NCBI GenBank assembly: GCA_050330055.1 | Contig: JBHJOF010000284.1 | Span: forward strand, 1 to 14,683 | Direction: 5' to 3' | DNA length: 14,683 nucleotides | Origin: JBHJOF01 sp050330055 | GTDB lineage: Bacteria > Pseudomonadota > Alphaproteobacteria > Kiloniellales > JAKSDN01 | Shown: piece by piece, positions 8,031-14,574 of the stretch | Layout of the letters: each line of letters begins with the position of its first letter | Numbering within the stretch: position 1 is the first letter of the stretch | Notes under the pieces: generated by a model | What the model saw: the letters and a program-made list of their open reading frames with translations, nothing else | What the model was told of the DNA's origin: nothing | Databases searched by the model: none | Program-made: the position numbers and the translations under genes

Positions 8031-8510
8031 TTAGGTTTTACGCCTTGACAGCCCTGGGAACAAGCCATCGAGCAGCAGCAGGACAACGCCTATGGAGATG
8101 GCGCTGTCCGCGACATTGAAGGCGGGCCAGTGCCAGCCGGCGGCGTGCAGGTCGAGGAAATCCACCACCGCGCCGAAACGCAGCCGGTCGATCACGTTGC
8201 CGATGGCGCCGCCGACGATCAGGCCGACGGCAAGGGCCGGCAGAGGCCGCTCCTGATGGCGCAGCCAGAGCAGCAGGGCGACCACGATGGCCAGCGCCAG
8301 GCCGCTCAGCAGCCAGGGCTGCCACTCACGCTCGCCGCCGAAGAGGCCGAAGCTGACGCCGGTGTTATAGGTCAGCACGAGGTTGAAGAAGCTGGTTACC
8401 CGAACGACCCGCGGTGGCTGCATGACCACTTCCAGGATCAGCCACTTGCTGGCCTGGTCCAGCACGATCACCAGCAGGGCCAGAAGCAGGGCGCGGCGGA
8501 CCAGGGTCAT
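8031..8510 (-). CDS. lspA: Lipoprotein signal peptidase (signal peptidase II)
   Basis: An inner-membrane aspartic protease that removes the signal peptide from diacylglyceryl-modified prolipoproteins. At 159 residues it has the usual length, with four hydrophobic segments (about 5-26, 65-83, 91-108 and 132-150). The catalytic aspartates are expected at Asp117 in GAVVDFLD and Asp135 in FNVADSAI. The conserved GNVIDR motif (104-109), YNTGVSFG (48-55) and DQ near the first helix are all present. It lies 27 bases downstream of ileS, the common ileS-lspA order. The start is the ATG at 8508-8510, which sits in an 11-base tandem duplication and has no clear ribosome binding site. Confidence 0.97.
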   Translation of the reverse strand: MTLVRRALLLALLVIVLDQASKWLILEVVMQPPRVVRVTSFFNLVLTYNTGVSFGLFGGEREWQPWLLSGLALAIVVALLLWLRHQERPLPALAVGLIVGGAIGNVIDRLRFGAVVDFLDLHAAGWHWPAFNVADSAISIGVVLLLLDGLFPGLSRRKT

Positions 8511-8522
8511 GCCAGGGTCATG
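8501..8522. repeat. 11-bp tandem duplication over the lspA start codon
   Basis: The unit ccagggtcatg occurs twice back to back, at 8501-8511 and 8512-8522. On the coding strand this gives two ATG codons 11 bases apart in different frames. The upstream one (8519-8521) opens a four-codon frame, M-T-L-A, whose TGA overlaps the lspA ATG. Confidence 0.85.
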
Positions 8523-8537
8523 GTGGGGGCGGGCCGC

Positions 8538-11483
8538 TCAGCGCGCTGCGGAGGTCTGCTGCTGGACGGCATCGGCGCAGCGGTTGCAGGTTTCCGGAGC
8601 CCAGGGCCTGGGGCCGGGCGCCTGGCTGTCGACCTCGGGCAGGACCTTCCAGCAGCGCTGACACTTGTGGCCGGCCGCGCGCTTGACGATTACGCCGACG
8701 TGGTCAATGTCGGCGATGGTGAAGGCTGCGCTTGGCGGCTCCCGCTCGATGAGCGTCAGATCGGAGGTGATCGCCATCTCCGCCATGTCGACCCCCTTGA
8801 GCGCGGCCAGCAGCATCTCGTCGGCCACGTAGAGCTCCGGATGGGCCTGCAGCGACGAGCCGAGGCGCTTCTCGGCGCGCTCGATCTCGAGCGCCCCGGT
8901 GACCACCCGGCGCACTTCGCGCACCCGTTCCCACTTGGCGGCCAGCGCGTCGTCGCGCCAGCTCTCCGGCACCGCCGGGAAGAGGCGCAGATGCACGCTC
9001 TCCTCCTTTCCCCCCTCATTGCTAGGGTCGCGCGCCAGCCAGGCCTCCTCGGCGGTGAAGCAGAGGATCGGCGCCAGCCAGGCGGTCAGGTGGTCGAACA
9101 GCAGGTCGAGGATGGTGCGGCAGGCGCGGCGCCTGGTCGCGTCCGGCCGGTCGCAGTAGAGCGAGTCCTTGCGGATGTCGAAGTAGAAGGCCGAGAGGTC
9201 GACGGCGCAGAAGTTGTGCAGCTGCTGATAGATGGCGTGGAAGTCGAAGTCGGCGCAGCCCCGGCGCACCACCTTGTCGAGCTCATAGAGCCGGTGCAGC
9301 AGCCAGCGCTCCAGCTCCGGCATCTCGGCCGCGGGCAGGCGCTCGCTCTCCTGGAATCCGGCCAGGTTGCCCAGCAGGTAGCGCAGGGTGTTGCGCAGCC
9401 GGCGATAGGCGTCGACCTGGTAGCGCAGGATCTCCTTGCCGATGCGGATGTCTTCCTCGTAGTTCGAGGCGACCACCCAGAGACGCAGGATGTCGGCGCC
9501 GTTCTGCGCGATGATGTCCTGCGGCGCCACCACGTTGCCGAGTGACTTGGACATCTTGCGCGCCTGCTCGTCGAGCACAAAGCCGTGCGTCAGCACGGCG
9601 TCGAAGGGCGCGCGGCCGCGCGTGCCGCAGGATTCCAAGAGCGAGGAATGGAACCAGCCGCGGTGCTGGTCGGAGCCTTCGAGATAAAGCGAGGCCGGCC
9701 AGCCGAGCTCCGGCCGCTCCTCCAGCACGAAGCTGTGGGTCGAACCGCTCTCGAACCAGACGTCGAGGATGTCGTCGACCTTGTCCCAGTCGTCGGGATC
9801 ATAGTTGTTGCCGAGGAAGCGGCTCTTGGCGTCGGGCGCGAACCAGGCGTCGGCGCCCTCGGCCGCGAAGGCCTCGACGATGCGCGCGTTGACCTCGGCA
9901 GCGACCAGCAGCTCGCCGCCCAGCTCCGCCCCCTTGGGCTTCCTGACGAAGACCGCGATCGGCACGCCCCAGGCACGCTGGCGCGAGATCACCCAGTCGG
10001 GCCGCTGCTCGATCATGGAGCGCAGCCGCGTCTGGCCTGCGGCCGGCACGAAGCGGGTCTCATCGATCGCCTTCAGCGCCTTGGCGCGCAGGCCCTCCGC
10101 ACCCTTCTCGTCGCCCATGGCGATGAACCACTGCGGCGTGTTGCGGAAGATCACCGGCTTCTTCGAGCGCCAGGAATGCGGATAGCTGTGTTTCAGGCGG
10201 CCGCGCGCCACCAGAAAGCCGGCCTGCTGCAGCGCCTCGATGACGGCCTGGTTGGCGTCGCCCTTCTCGCCCTCGGCGGTGATGACCGACTTGCCCTCGA
10301 AGCCCGGCGCCTCGGCGGTGAAGCGGCCATCGGCGTCGACCGTGTAGGGGATGCGGGTCTCGATGCCGGCCTGCTTCAGGGCGGCCTCGTTCTCGGTCCA
10401 GACCTCGAAGTCGTCGGCGCCGTGGCCGGGCGCCGTGTGCACGAAGCCGGTGCCGACGTCGTCGGTCACGTGATGGCCCTCGAACAGCGGCACCTCGAAG
10501 GTGTAGCCGAGCGCCTTCAGCGGATGCGCACAGCGGACCTGCCGCAGCATGTCCCCGGTCACATCCCGCTGGCGCTCGAAGCCGGAAACGCGCGCCTGCT
10601 TCATCACCGCCTCGGCCAGCGCGTCGGCCAGGACCAGCAGCTCGCCCGGCTTGACCCAGTTGTCGGCCGGCGCCTCGGTCACTTGGTAGAGGCCGTAAGG
10701 GATCTTCGGCGAATAGCAGATCGCCCGGTTGCCGGGGATGGTCCAGGGCGTCGTGGTCCAGATCACCACCTGCGCGCCCTTCAGGTCGTCCGGCCCCGGG
10801 CCGGTCGCGACCGGGAACTTCACCCAGACCTGATCCGAGACGGTGTCGTGGTACTCGACCTCGGCCTCGGCCAGCGCGGTCTTCTCGACCACCGACCACA
10901 TGACCGGCTTGGAGCCGCGGTAGAGCTGACCGCTCTCGGCGAACGTCATGACCTCGGCGGCGATCTTCGCTTCGGCCGCGAAGGTCATGGTGCTGTAGGG
11001 ATCGCGCCAGTCGCCGCACACGCCGAGGCGCTGGAACTCCTCGCTCTGCACGCCGACCCAGTGCTCGGCGAACTCGCGGCACTCGCGGCGGAACTCGACG
11101 ATCGGCACCTCGTCCTTGTCCTGGCCCTTGGCGCGGTACCGCTCCTCGACCTTCCACTCGATCGGCAGGCCGTGGCAGTCCCAGCCCGGCACGTAGTTGG
11201 CGTCGAAGCCGAGCATCTGCTGCGAGCGGTTGATCACGTCCTTGAGGATCTTGTTGAGCGCGTGGCCGATGTGCAGATGGCCGTTCGCGTAGGGCGGGCC
11301 GTCGTGCAGGATGAACTTCTCGCGGCCCCTGGAGGCCTGGCGCAGCTTGCCGAAGAGGTCGATCTCGGCCCAGTGCGCCAGGATCTCGGGCTCGCGCTGC
11401 GGCAGCCCGGCGCGCATCGGGAAGTCGGTGCGCGGCAGGAAGACCGTCTCTTTGTAGTCGGCCGGCTTGGTATCGACGGTCAT
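8538..11483 (-). CDS. ileS: Isoleucyl-tRNA synthetase
   Basis: A class I aminoacyl-tRNA synthetase that charges tRNA-Ile and edits misactivated valine. It is complete at 981 residues. HIGH is at 71-74 in the HLHIGHALNK segment. The editing (CP1) domain follows, with VIWTTTPWTIPGNRA and GTGFVHTAPGHGADD. KMSKSLGNV is at about 642-650. The anticodon-binding domain comes next, and a C-terminal zinc ribbon has Cys941 and Cys944 (CQRCW) and Cys966 and Cys969 (CNRC). The start at 11481-11483 is supported by AAGGAG nine bases upstream. It heads the cluster ileS-lspA-lipoprotein and has its own promoter-like site about 215 bases upstream, needed because a foreign-looking HNH gene separates it from ribF. 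The long plus-strand open frames here are mirror images of its GC-rich codons. Confidence 0.98.
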   Translation of the reverse strand: MTVDTKPADYKETVFLPRTDFPMRAGLPQREPEILAHWAEIDLFGKLRQASRGREKFILHDGPPYANGHLHIGHALNKILKDVINRSQQMLGFDANYVPGWDCHGLPIEWKVEERYRAKGQDKDEVPIVEFRRECREFAEHWVGVQSEEFQRLGVCGDWRDPYSTMTFAAEAKIAAEVMTFAESGQLYRGSKPVMWSVVEKTALAEAEVEYHDTVSDQVWVKFPVATGPGPDDLKGAQVVIWTTTPWTIPGNRAICYSPKIPYGLYQVTEAPADNWVKPGELLVLADALAEAVMKQARVSGFERQRDVTGDMLRQVRCAHPLKALGYTFEVPLFEGHHVTDDVGTGFVHTAPGHGADDFEVWTENEAALKQAGIETRIPYTVDADGRFTAEAPGFEGKSVITAEGEKGDANQAVIEALQQAGFLVARGRLKHSYPHSWRSKKPVIFRNTPQWFIAMGDEKGAEGLRAKALKAIDETRFVPAAGQTRLRSMIEQRPDWVISRQRAWGVPIAVFVRKPKGAELGGELLVAAEVNARIVEAFAAEGADAWFAPDAKSRFLGNNYDPDDWDKVDDILDVWFESGSTHSFVLEERPELGWPASLYLEGSDQHRGWFHSSLLESCGTRGRAPFDAVLTHGFVLDEQARKMSKSLGNVVAPQDIIAQNGADILRLWVVASNYEEDIRIGKEILRYQVDAYRRLRNTLRYLLGNLAGFQESERLPAAEMPELERWLLHRLYELDKVVRRGCADFDFHAIYQQLHNFCAVDLSAFYFDIRKDSLYCDRPDATRRRACRTILDLLFDHLTAWLAPILCFTAEEAWLARDPSNEGGKEESVHLRLFPAVPESWRDDALAAKWERVREVRRVVTGALEIERAEKRLGSSLQAHPELYVADEMLLAALKGVDMAEMAITSDLTLIEREPPSAAFTIADIDHVGVIVKRAAGHKCQRCWKVLPEVDSQAPGPRPWAPETCNRCADAVQQQTSAAR

Positions 11484-11769
11484 GGCCGGACGCTCCTTGC
11501 GACGGGGCGGCCGGCGGCCGTTGCGGCGGACCGGAGGGGCAGGCGGCTGGCTTGACTGGCTGGCTTAGGGGCGCGCATCGCACGCAAACTCCTGGACAAT
11601 CTGGACCGGCGAATCGGCAGGGCCCGGCGACCCGAGGGGCGCCGGGTGGCTAATTCGCAGGCCCAAGCTGCTCAGGTGCGGTGCGAGCATGGCGCGGACC
11701 ATAGCGACGGCCCCCCGGGGAATCAAGCCGGGGTAAGTGGGGCGCCGCCCTATCGAACCCCTCGCTGGA
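11484..11769. other. ileS leader region, no gene
   Basis: This 286-base gap between the HNH stop and the ileS start holds a promoter-like site and a GC-rich leader of about 200 bases. Short open frames in the leader show no run of isoleucine codons, and I see no T-box features. It includes a small direct repeat (gccagcc) near 11550. Confidence 0.5.
11698..11726 (-). promoter_or_regulatory. Candidate sigma-70-type promoter for ileS-lspA
   Basis: On the minus strand TTGATT (11721-11726) and TATGGT (11698-11703) are separated by exactly 17 bases. This is the best promoter match in the window. The spacer contains the palindrome CCCCGGGG next to the -35 box. A CCCCGG/CCGGGG inverted repeat also puts the -35 box in its loop, which could be an operator or chance in GC-rich DNA. 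Confidence 0.6.
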
Positions 11770-12393
11770 TCAGCGGAATAGGAACCTCTCAAGGCCATCC
11801 CAGACCGTGTGCTGAACCGGGACTGTCCGTGGGTCGATCAAGCCGACCTCCTCGAGAGTGTATTCGCTGCGTCCGTAGTTACAGGGTGCGCAGGTAATGA
11901 TCATATTTTCTAATGAGTTGTCGCCGCCGCGGCTGTGGGGCAGGATGTGATCGTATTGCAGCCACATGCACTGAAATGCCGCGTGTTGCTCCGGATTGGT
12001 GGTCCCCCACCGCAGTTCCTTGGGATATGCCTTGCGCATTGCTGCCCGCACTTTCTGATCGATTACGGGAATGCCGCAGAATCGGCAGTTTCTGCCATCG
12101 CGCGCGATGAGCCTGAGCCTGTCGGCGATAGGCGGCATGCGCTTCTTGCACCGCGCCTCCTTGCCGAGAATTGGGGGCGCTCCCTCGACCTTTCTGAGCT
12201 GAAGAACCTTGGATCGTTGCTTGCCCCACAAAGATTCGGACCATTCAGAAACTGCTCGAATATCTGCTCGCTCGATCAGTTCCGCTGCGTTCGCATATCG
12301 CCCCGCGAGATGGTTATCAACTGCAGCATCGAGCATTTCAGCTGCTTGAAATATCTCTGGGATAGGCGCCAGAAGACAACGACGGCTTGTCAC
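11770..12393 (-). CDS. HNH endonuclease
   Basis: A 207-residue protein with a complete C-terminal HNH nuclease domain of the four-cysteine type: CRFCG (103-107), DHILPHSRGGDNSLENM (148-164) and CAPCNYGRSEYT (168-179). The first metal-binding His and Asp pair, the central Asn and the zinc cysteines are all present. The N-terminal 90 residues (LLAPIPEIFQAAEMLDAA, ESLWGKQRSKV) are helical and recur in similar stand-alone HNH proteins, but I know no function for them. The start appears to be GTG at 12391-12393, because conserved-looking sequence precedes the first internal ATG (12334-12336). GGGGGTGA lies a few bases upstream as a weak binding site. It begins 27 bases after the ribF stop and interrupts the usual ribF-ileS order. 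Its codons are more A/T-rich than those of both neighbours, which suggests transfer. No methylase or phage gene accompanies it. Confidence 0.9.
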   Translation of the reverse strand: MTSRRCLLAPIPEIFQAAEMLDAAVDNHLAGRYANAAELIERADIRAVSEWSESLWGKQRSKVLQLRKVEGAPPILGKEARCKKRMPPIADRLRLIARDGRNCRFCGIPVIDQKVRAAMRKAYPKELRWGTTNPEQHAAFQCMWLQYDHILPHSRGGDNSLENMIITCAPCNYGRSEYTLEEVGLIDPRTVPVQHTVWDGLERFLFR

Positions 12394-12420
12394 TAGGTCA
12401 CCCCCAGGATCCCATCTGTC

Positions 12421-13428
12421 TCAGCTCCAGCCGTCCGGCCCCAGGGTGGGCGCCATGAAGGGGCTGGCGGGCCAGCCGGCCTCCCAGTCCTCGTAGGCCA
12501 GGCTGATGCGGGCGCGGCGGCAGTCCTCGGCCATCTGGACCTTGAGCGCCTCGAGCCCGTCGAAGGCCAGCTCGGGGCGCAGGTAGTCGACCAGGGCGAC
12601 CCGCATGTGGCGGCCGTAGATCTCGCGCGCGAAGTCGAAGATGTGGACCTCGAGCAGCGGCCGCTTGCTCTCGAACATCGGCCGGATGCCGATGTTGGCG
12701 GCGCCGCCGTGCCACACCGTGTCGGCGCCGCGGTCGATGCCGGCGCGCACCGCGTAGACCCCGAAGGCTGGCAGCAGGATGTTGCCGAGCGGCACGTTGG
12801 CGGTCGGGAAGCCGAGATCGCGGCCGCGCTTGTCGCCGTGCTGCACGCGGCCCTCGATCTCCCAATAGCGGCCGAGCAGGAGGGCGGCGCGGGTCGGGTT
12901 GCCGGCGGTCAGGTAGTCGCGCACGTAGGTCGAGGAATAGGGCTCCTCGCCCGCGCCGGCGACGCGCTCCATGCAGGTGACGCCGAAGCCGTTGCTGCGG
13001 CCGAGGCGCTCGAGCAGCGCCGGGTCGCCGCCGCGCTTGTGGCCGAAGTGGAAGTTGTCGCCGACCACCACGTGGCGGACGCCCAGGCCCTTGACCAGGA
13101 TGTCCATGACGAAGTCCTCGGCCGAGAGCGAGGCCAGCGCGCGGTCGAAGCGCAGCACGAAGAGGCTGTCGACGCCGAGCGCCTCGATCAGCCTGGCCTT
13201 GATGCGAAAGGGCGTCAGGCGAAAGGGCGGCGTGTCGGGCTTGAAGTAGCTGCGCGGATGCGGCTCGAAGGTCAGCACCGCGTGCGGCACGCCGAGCTCG
13301 CGCGCCAGGCGGCCGGCCTTGCCAATCACCGCCTGGTGGCCGCGGTGGATGCCGTCGAAGTTGCCGATCGCGACGACCGCTCCGCGGGCTTCATCCGGGA
13401 CCGGGGAGAAATGGCGGAAGACGCGCAT
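12421..13428 (-). CDS. ribF: Bifunctional riboflavin kinase / FAD synthetase
   Basis: Converts riboflavin to FMN and then FAD. The 335-residue protein has the N-terminal nucleotidyltransferase domain, with GNFDGIHRGH (22-31), FEPHPRSYF (54-62), VVGDNFHFGHKRGG (121-134) and SSTYVR (165-170). The C-terminal riboflavin kinase domain begins near 185, with GRDLGFPTAN (202-211), a GG-A-NIG segment and LEVHIFDF. The ATG at 13426-13428 is chosen because MRVFRHF is the usual beginning and GAGGG lies close upstream. A TTG at 13449 would only add seven residues. An upstream TTGCGC/TAGCCT pair is a weak promoter match. In many alphaproteobacteria ribF directly precedes ileS; here an HNH gene intervenes. 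Confidence 0.97.
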   Translation of the reverse strand: MRVFRHFSPVPDEARGAVVAIGNFDGIHRGHQAVIGKAGRLARELGVPHAVLTFEPHPRSYFKPDTPPFRLTPFRIKARLIEALGVDSLFVLRFDRALASLSAEDFVMDILVKGLGVRHVVVGDNFHFGHKRGGDPALLERLGRSNGFGVTCMERVAGAGEEPYSSTYVRDYLTAGNPTRAALLLGRYWEIEGRVQHGDKRGRDLGFPTANVPLGNILLPAFGVYAVRAGIDRGADTVWHGGAANIGIRPMFESKRPLLEVHIFDFAREIYGRHMRVALVDYLRPELAFDGLEALKVQMAEDCRRARISLAYEDWEAGWPASPFMAPTLGPDGWS

Positions 13429-13508
13429 GGACCCTCGAGTCACTGCCAACCTAGTGCCCGGCGCAGGCTAGCCCATGGCCCGGCCCGCGCAAGGCCGCAG
13501 TGGCGCGG

Positions 13509-13586
13509 CCTCACCCTTCGACAGGCTCAGGGTGAGGAGGGACAACGAGCCAAGCCACCTTATCCTGAGCCTGTCGAAGGATGAGG
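13509..13586. repeat. Paired inverted hairpin repeat, short-loop type, MaoC-ribF gap
   Basis: Two 29-base units in opposite orientation, at 13509-13537 and 13558-13586, are separated by 20 bases. Stems are CCTCACC/GGTGAGG in the first and CCTTATC/GATGAGG (one T-G wobble) in the second. The core is identical, CTGAGCCTGTCGAAG in the second unit's orientation. It is the same family and the same head-to-head layout as 1096-1182. It lies between the stop of the MaoC-like gene and the ribF start. Confidence 0.85.
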
Positions 13587-13631
13587 AACACGCTAGCGGG
13601 AGCCGCCCAGACCGAACGATTGAGGGGACGC

Positions 13632-14081
13632 CTACTCCGCGGCCTGGGCGGCGGCGGCGCGTTCGCTGACCAGCAGGGTCGCTTCGCCGTCAACCACCAC
13701 GGTGTTGCCGACCATGCAGACGGTCTCCAGGGTGATGCGCTTGCGGTCTTGGTCGATGGCCTTGACCGTGGCCCGGGCCACCACCGTGTCGCCGGCCTTG
13801 ACCGGGGCGCGGAACTTCAGCGACTGGCTGAGATAGATGCAGCCGGGGCCGGGCAGGCGGGTACCGAGCACGGTGGAGATGAAGCTGGCCGAGAGCATGC
13901 CGTGGGCGATGCGCTGCTTGAAGATGGTGCCCTCGGCGAAGAGCTGACTCAGGTGGACCGGGTTGGTGTCGCCGGAGATGCCGGCGAACATGACAATGTC
14001 GGCCTCGCTCACCGTCTTGCTGAAGAGGTCGGTCATGCCGACCGAGAGGTCTTCCAGGTAGTAGCCGTGCAACTCGTCCAT
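13632..14081 (-). CDS. MaoC-like (R)-specific enoyl-CoA hydratase, PhaJ type
   Basis: A single hot-dog-fold protein of 149 residues. This size matches PhaJ-type hydratases, which hydrate trans-2-enoyl-CoA to (R)-3-hydroxyacyl-CoA and can feed beta-oxidation intermediates into polyhydroxyalkanoate synthesis. The catalytic pair is visible as Asp38 and His43 in SGDTNPVHLS, followed by the family motif RIAHGMLSASFIS (58-70). The ATG at 14079-14081 is chosen because GGAGG lies nine bases upstream and MDELHGYYLEDLSVG is a typical start. A longer frame to 14234 adds a Cys-rich segment with no similarity. A 12-base match to the PhaR consensus lies 67 bases before the start. Without pha genes in view, the exact acyl-CoA substrate and the PHA link are inference. 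Confidence 0.93.
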   Translation of the reverse strand: MDELHGYYLEDLSVGMTDLFSKTVSEADIVMFAGISGDTNPVHLSQLFAEGTIFKQRIAHGMLSASFISTVLGTRLPGPGCIYLSQSLKFRAPVKAGDTVVARATVKAIDQDRKRITLETVCMVGNTVVVDGEATLLVSERAAAAQAAE

Positions 14082-14148
14082 GCAGGCGGTCCTCCAGTGC
14101 ATTGGCTGTCGCAGTGCGGGCCGCCCGCTGCCTTCGCAGCCGCAACAA

Positions 14149-14160
14149 TGCTGCATCGCA
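14149..14160 (-). promoter_or_regulatory. Match to the PhaR operator consensus upstream of the MaoC/PhaJ gene
   Basis: On the minus strand the 12 bases TGCGATGCAGCA fit the motif TGCRNYGCASMA, which I recall being reported for Bradyrhizobium PhaR. The site lies 67 bases before the start codon of a PhaJ-like gene, a sensible place for repression tied to PHA state. The same 12-mer also occurs at 14587-14598 inside a repeat, so chance occurrence is possible. Confidence 0.35.
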
Positions 14161-14299
14161 ACAAGCGAGGACGAAAATCTAGTATGATCAAGCCCACAGA
14201 AGCAAGGTGGATATTCCGCACCTGCGAAGCCCACTGTCGCAGCGAAGGATTAAGAGAGGTTAAGCAGGGCTGGGGCCGGCGGAGAATGGCCGTAGGGCG

Positions 14300-14332
14300 C
14301 GGTCATGTACCAGACCCCGATACACATGACCG
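14300..14332. repeat. 9-bp perfect inverted repeat with 15-base spacer
   Basis: CGGTCATGT at 14300-14308 is the exact reverse complement of ACATGACCG at 14324-14332. It lies in the non-coding region upstream of the MaoC-like gene. It may be an operator or a hairpin. There is no T-tract to suggest a terminator. Confidence 0.6.
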
Positions 14333-14362
14333 AGCCGCCCATGCTTGGCGGCCAAGGCCGCC

Positions 14363-14525
14363 TGCTTCGCGCGCGAGACGCCGCTTGCGGGCGGAGGCCC
14401 GCTCCTGCGGACTCGCGGCTCCTCAGCACGAGGTGGCAGGATGTTGAGATAGAACACCATTCCTCATCCTGAGGAGCCCGCCGAAGCTTTAGCGGAGGCG
14501 GGCGTCTCGAAGGATGGGCCATGAG
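14363..14525. repeat. Paired inverted hairpin repeat, long-loop type, right intergenic region
   Basis: Left arm 14363-14432 and right arm 14462-14525 are in opposite orientation. The left arm is nearly identical to the left arm at 4187-4244 (56 of 58 bases). Its outer stem is damaged by a short GCGC insertion-like change near 14370. The right arm has a full loop that itself folds (CCCGCC/GGCGGG) and the stem CATC/GATG. Short open frames across it are repeat-derived and not genes. Confidence 0.85.
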
Positions 14526-14574
14526 TCTCTGTTGTCGGGACGGCGTATTATACCAACGGCCGCCAATTCTGACT

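Noticed and set aside
8009..8086. Upstream extension of the lipoprotein gene to 8086
   Set aside because: It would overlap the lspA 3' end and give a Cys-rich N-terminus. GGAGG before the ATG at 8008 and the lipobox distance fit the shorter form.
8130..9545. 471-codon plus-strand open frame opposite lspA and ileS
   Set aside because: It spans two certain genes on the other strand and shows no motif or ribosome binding site.
9585..11555. 656-codon plus-strand open frame opposite ileS
   Set aside because: It mirrors the strongly supported ileS gene and results from GC-rich codons. It has no recognisable domain and an Arg/Leu/Val/Ala-heavy composition.
11770..12393. HNH gene as part of a restriction-modification, toxin or CRISPR system
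   Set aside because: No methyltransferase, immunity gene, cas gene or repeat array is present nearby. Only a stand-alone nuclease is supported.
14082..14234. Upstream extension of the MaoC-like gene to 14234
   Set aside because: The added 51 residues are Cys-rich and non-homologous, and a good GGAGG precedes the ATG at 14081.
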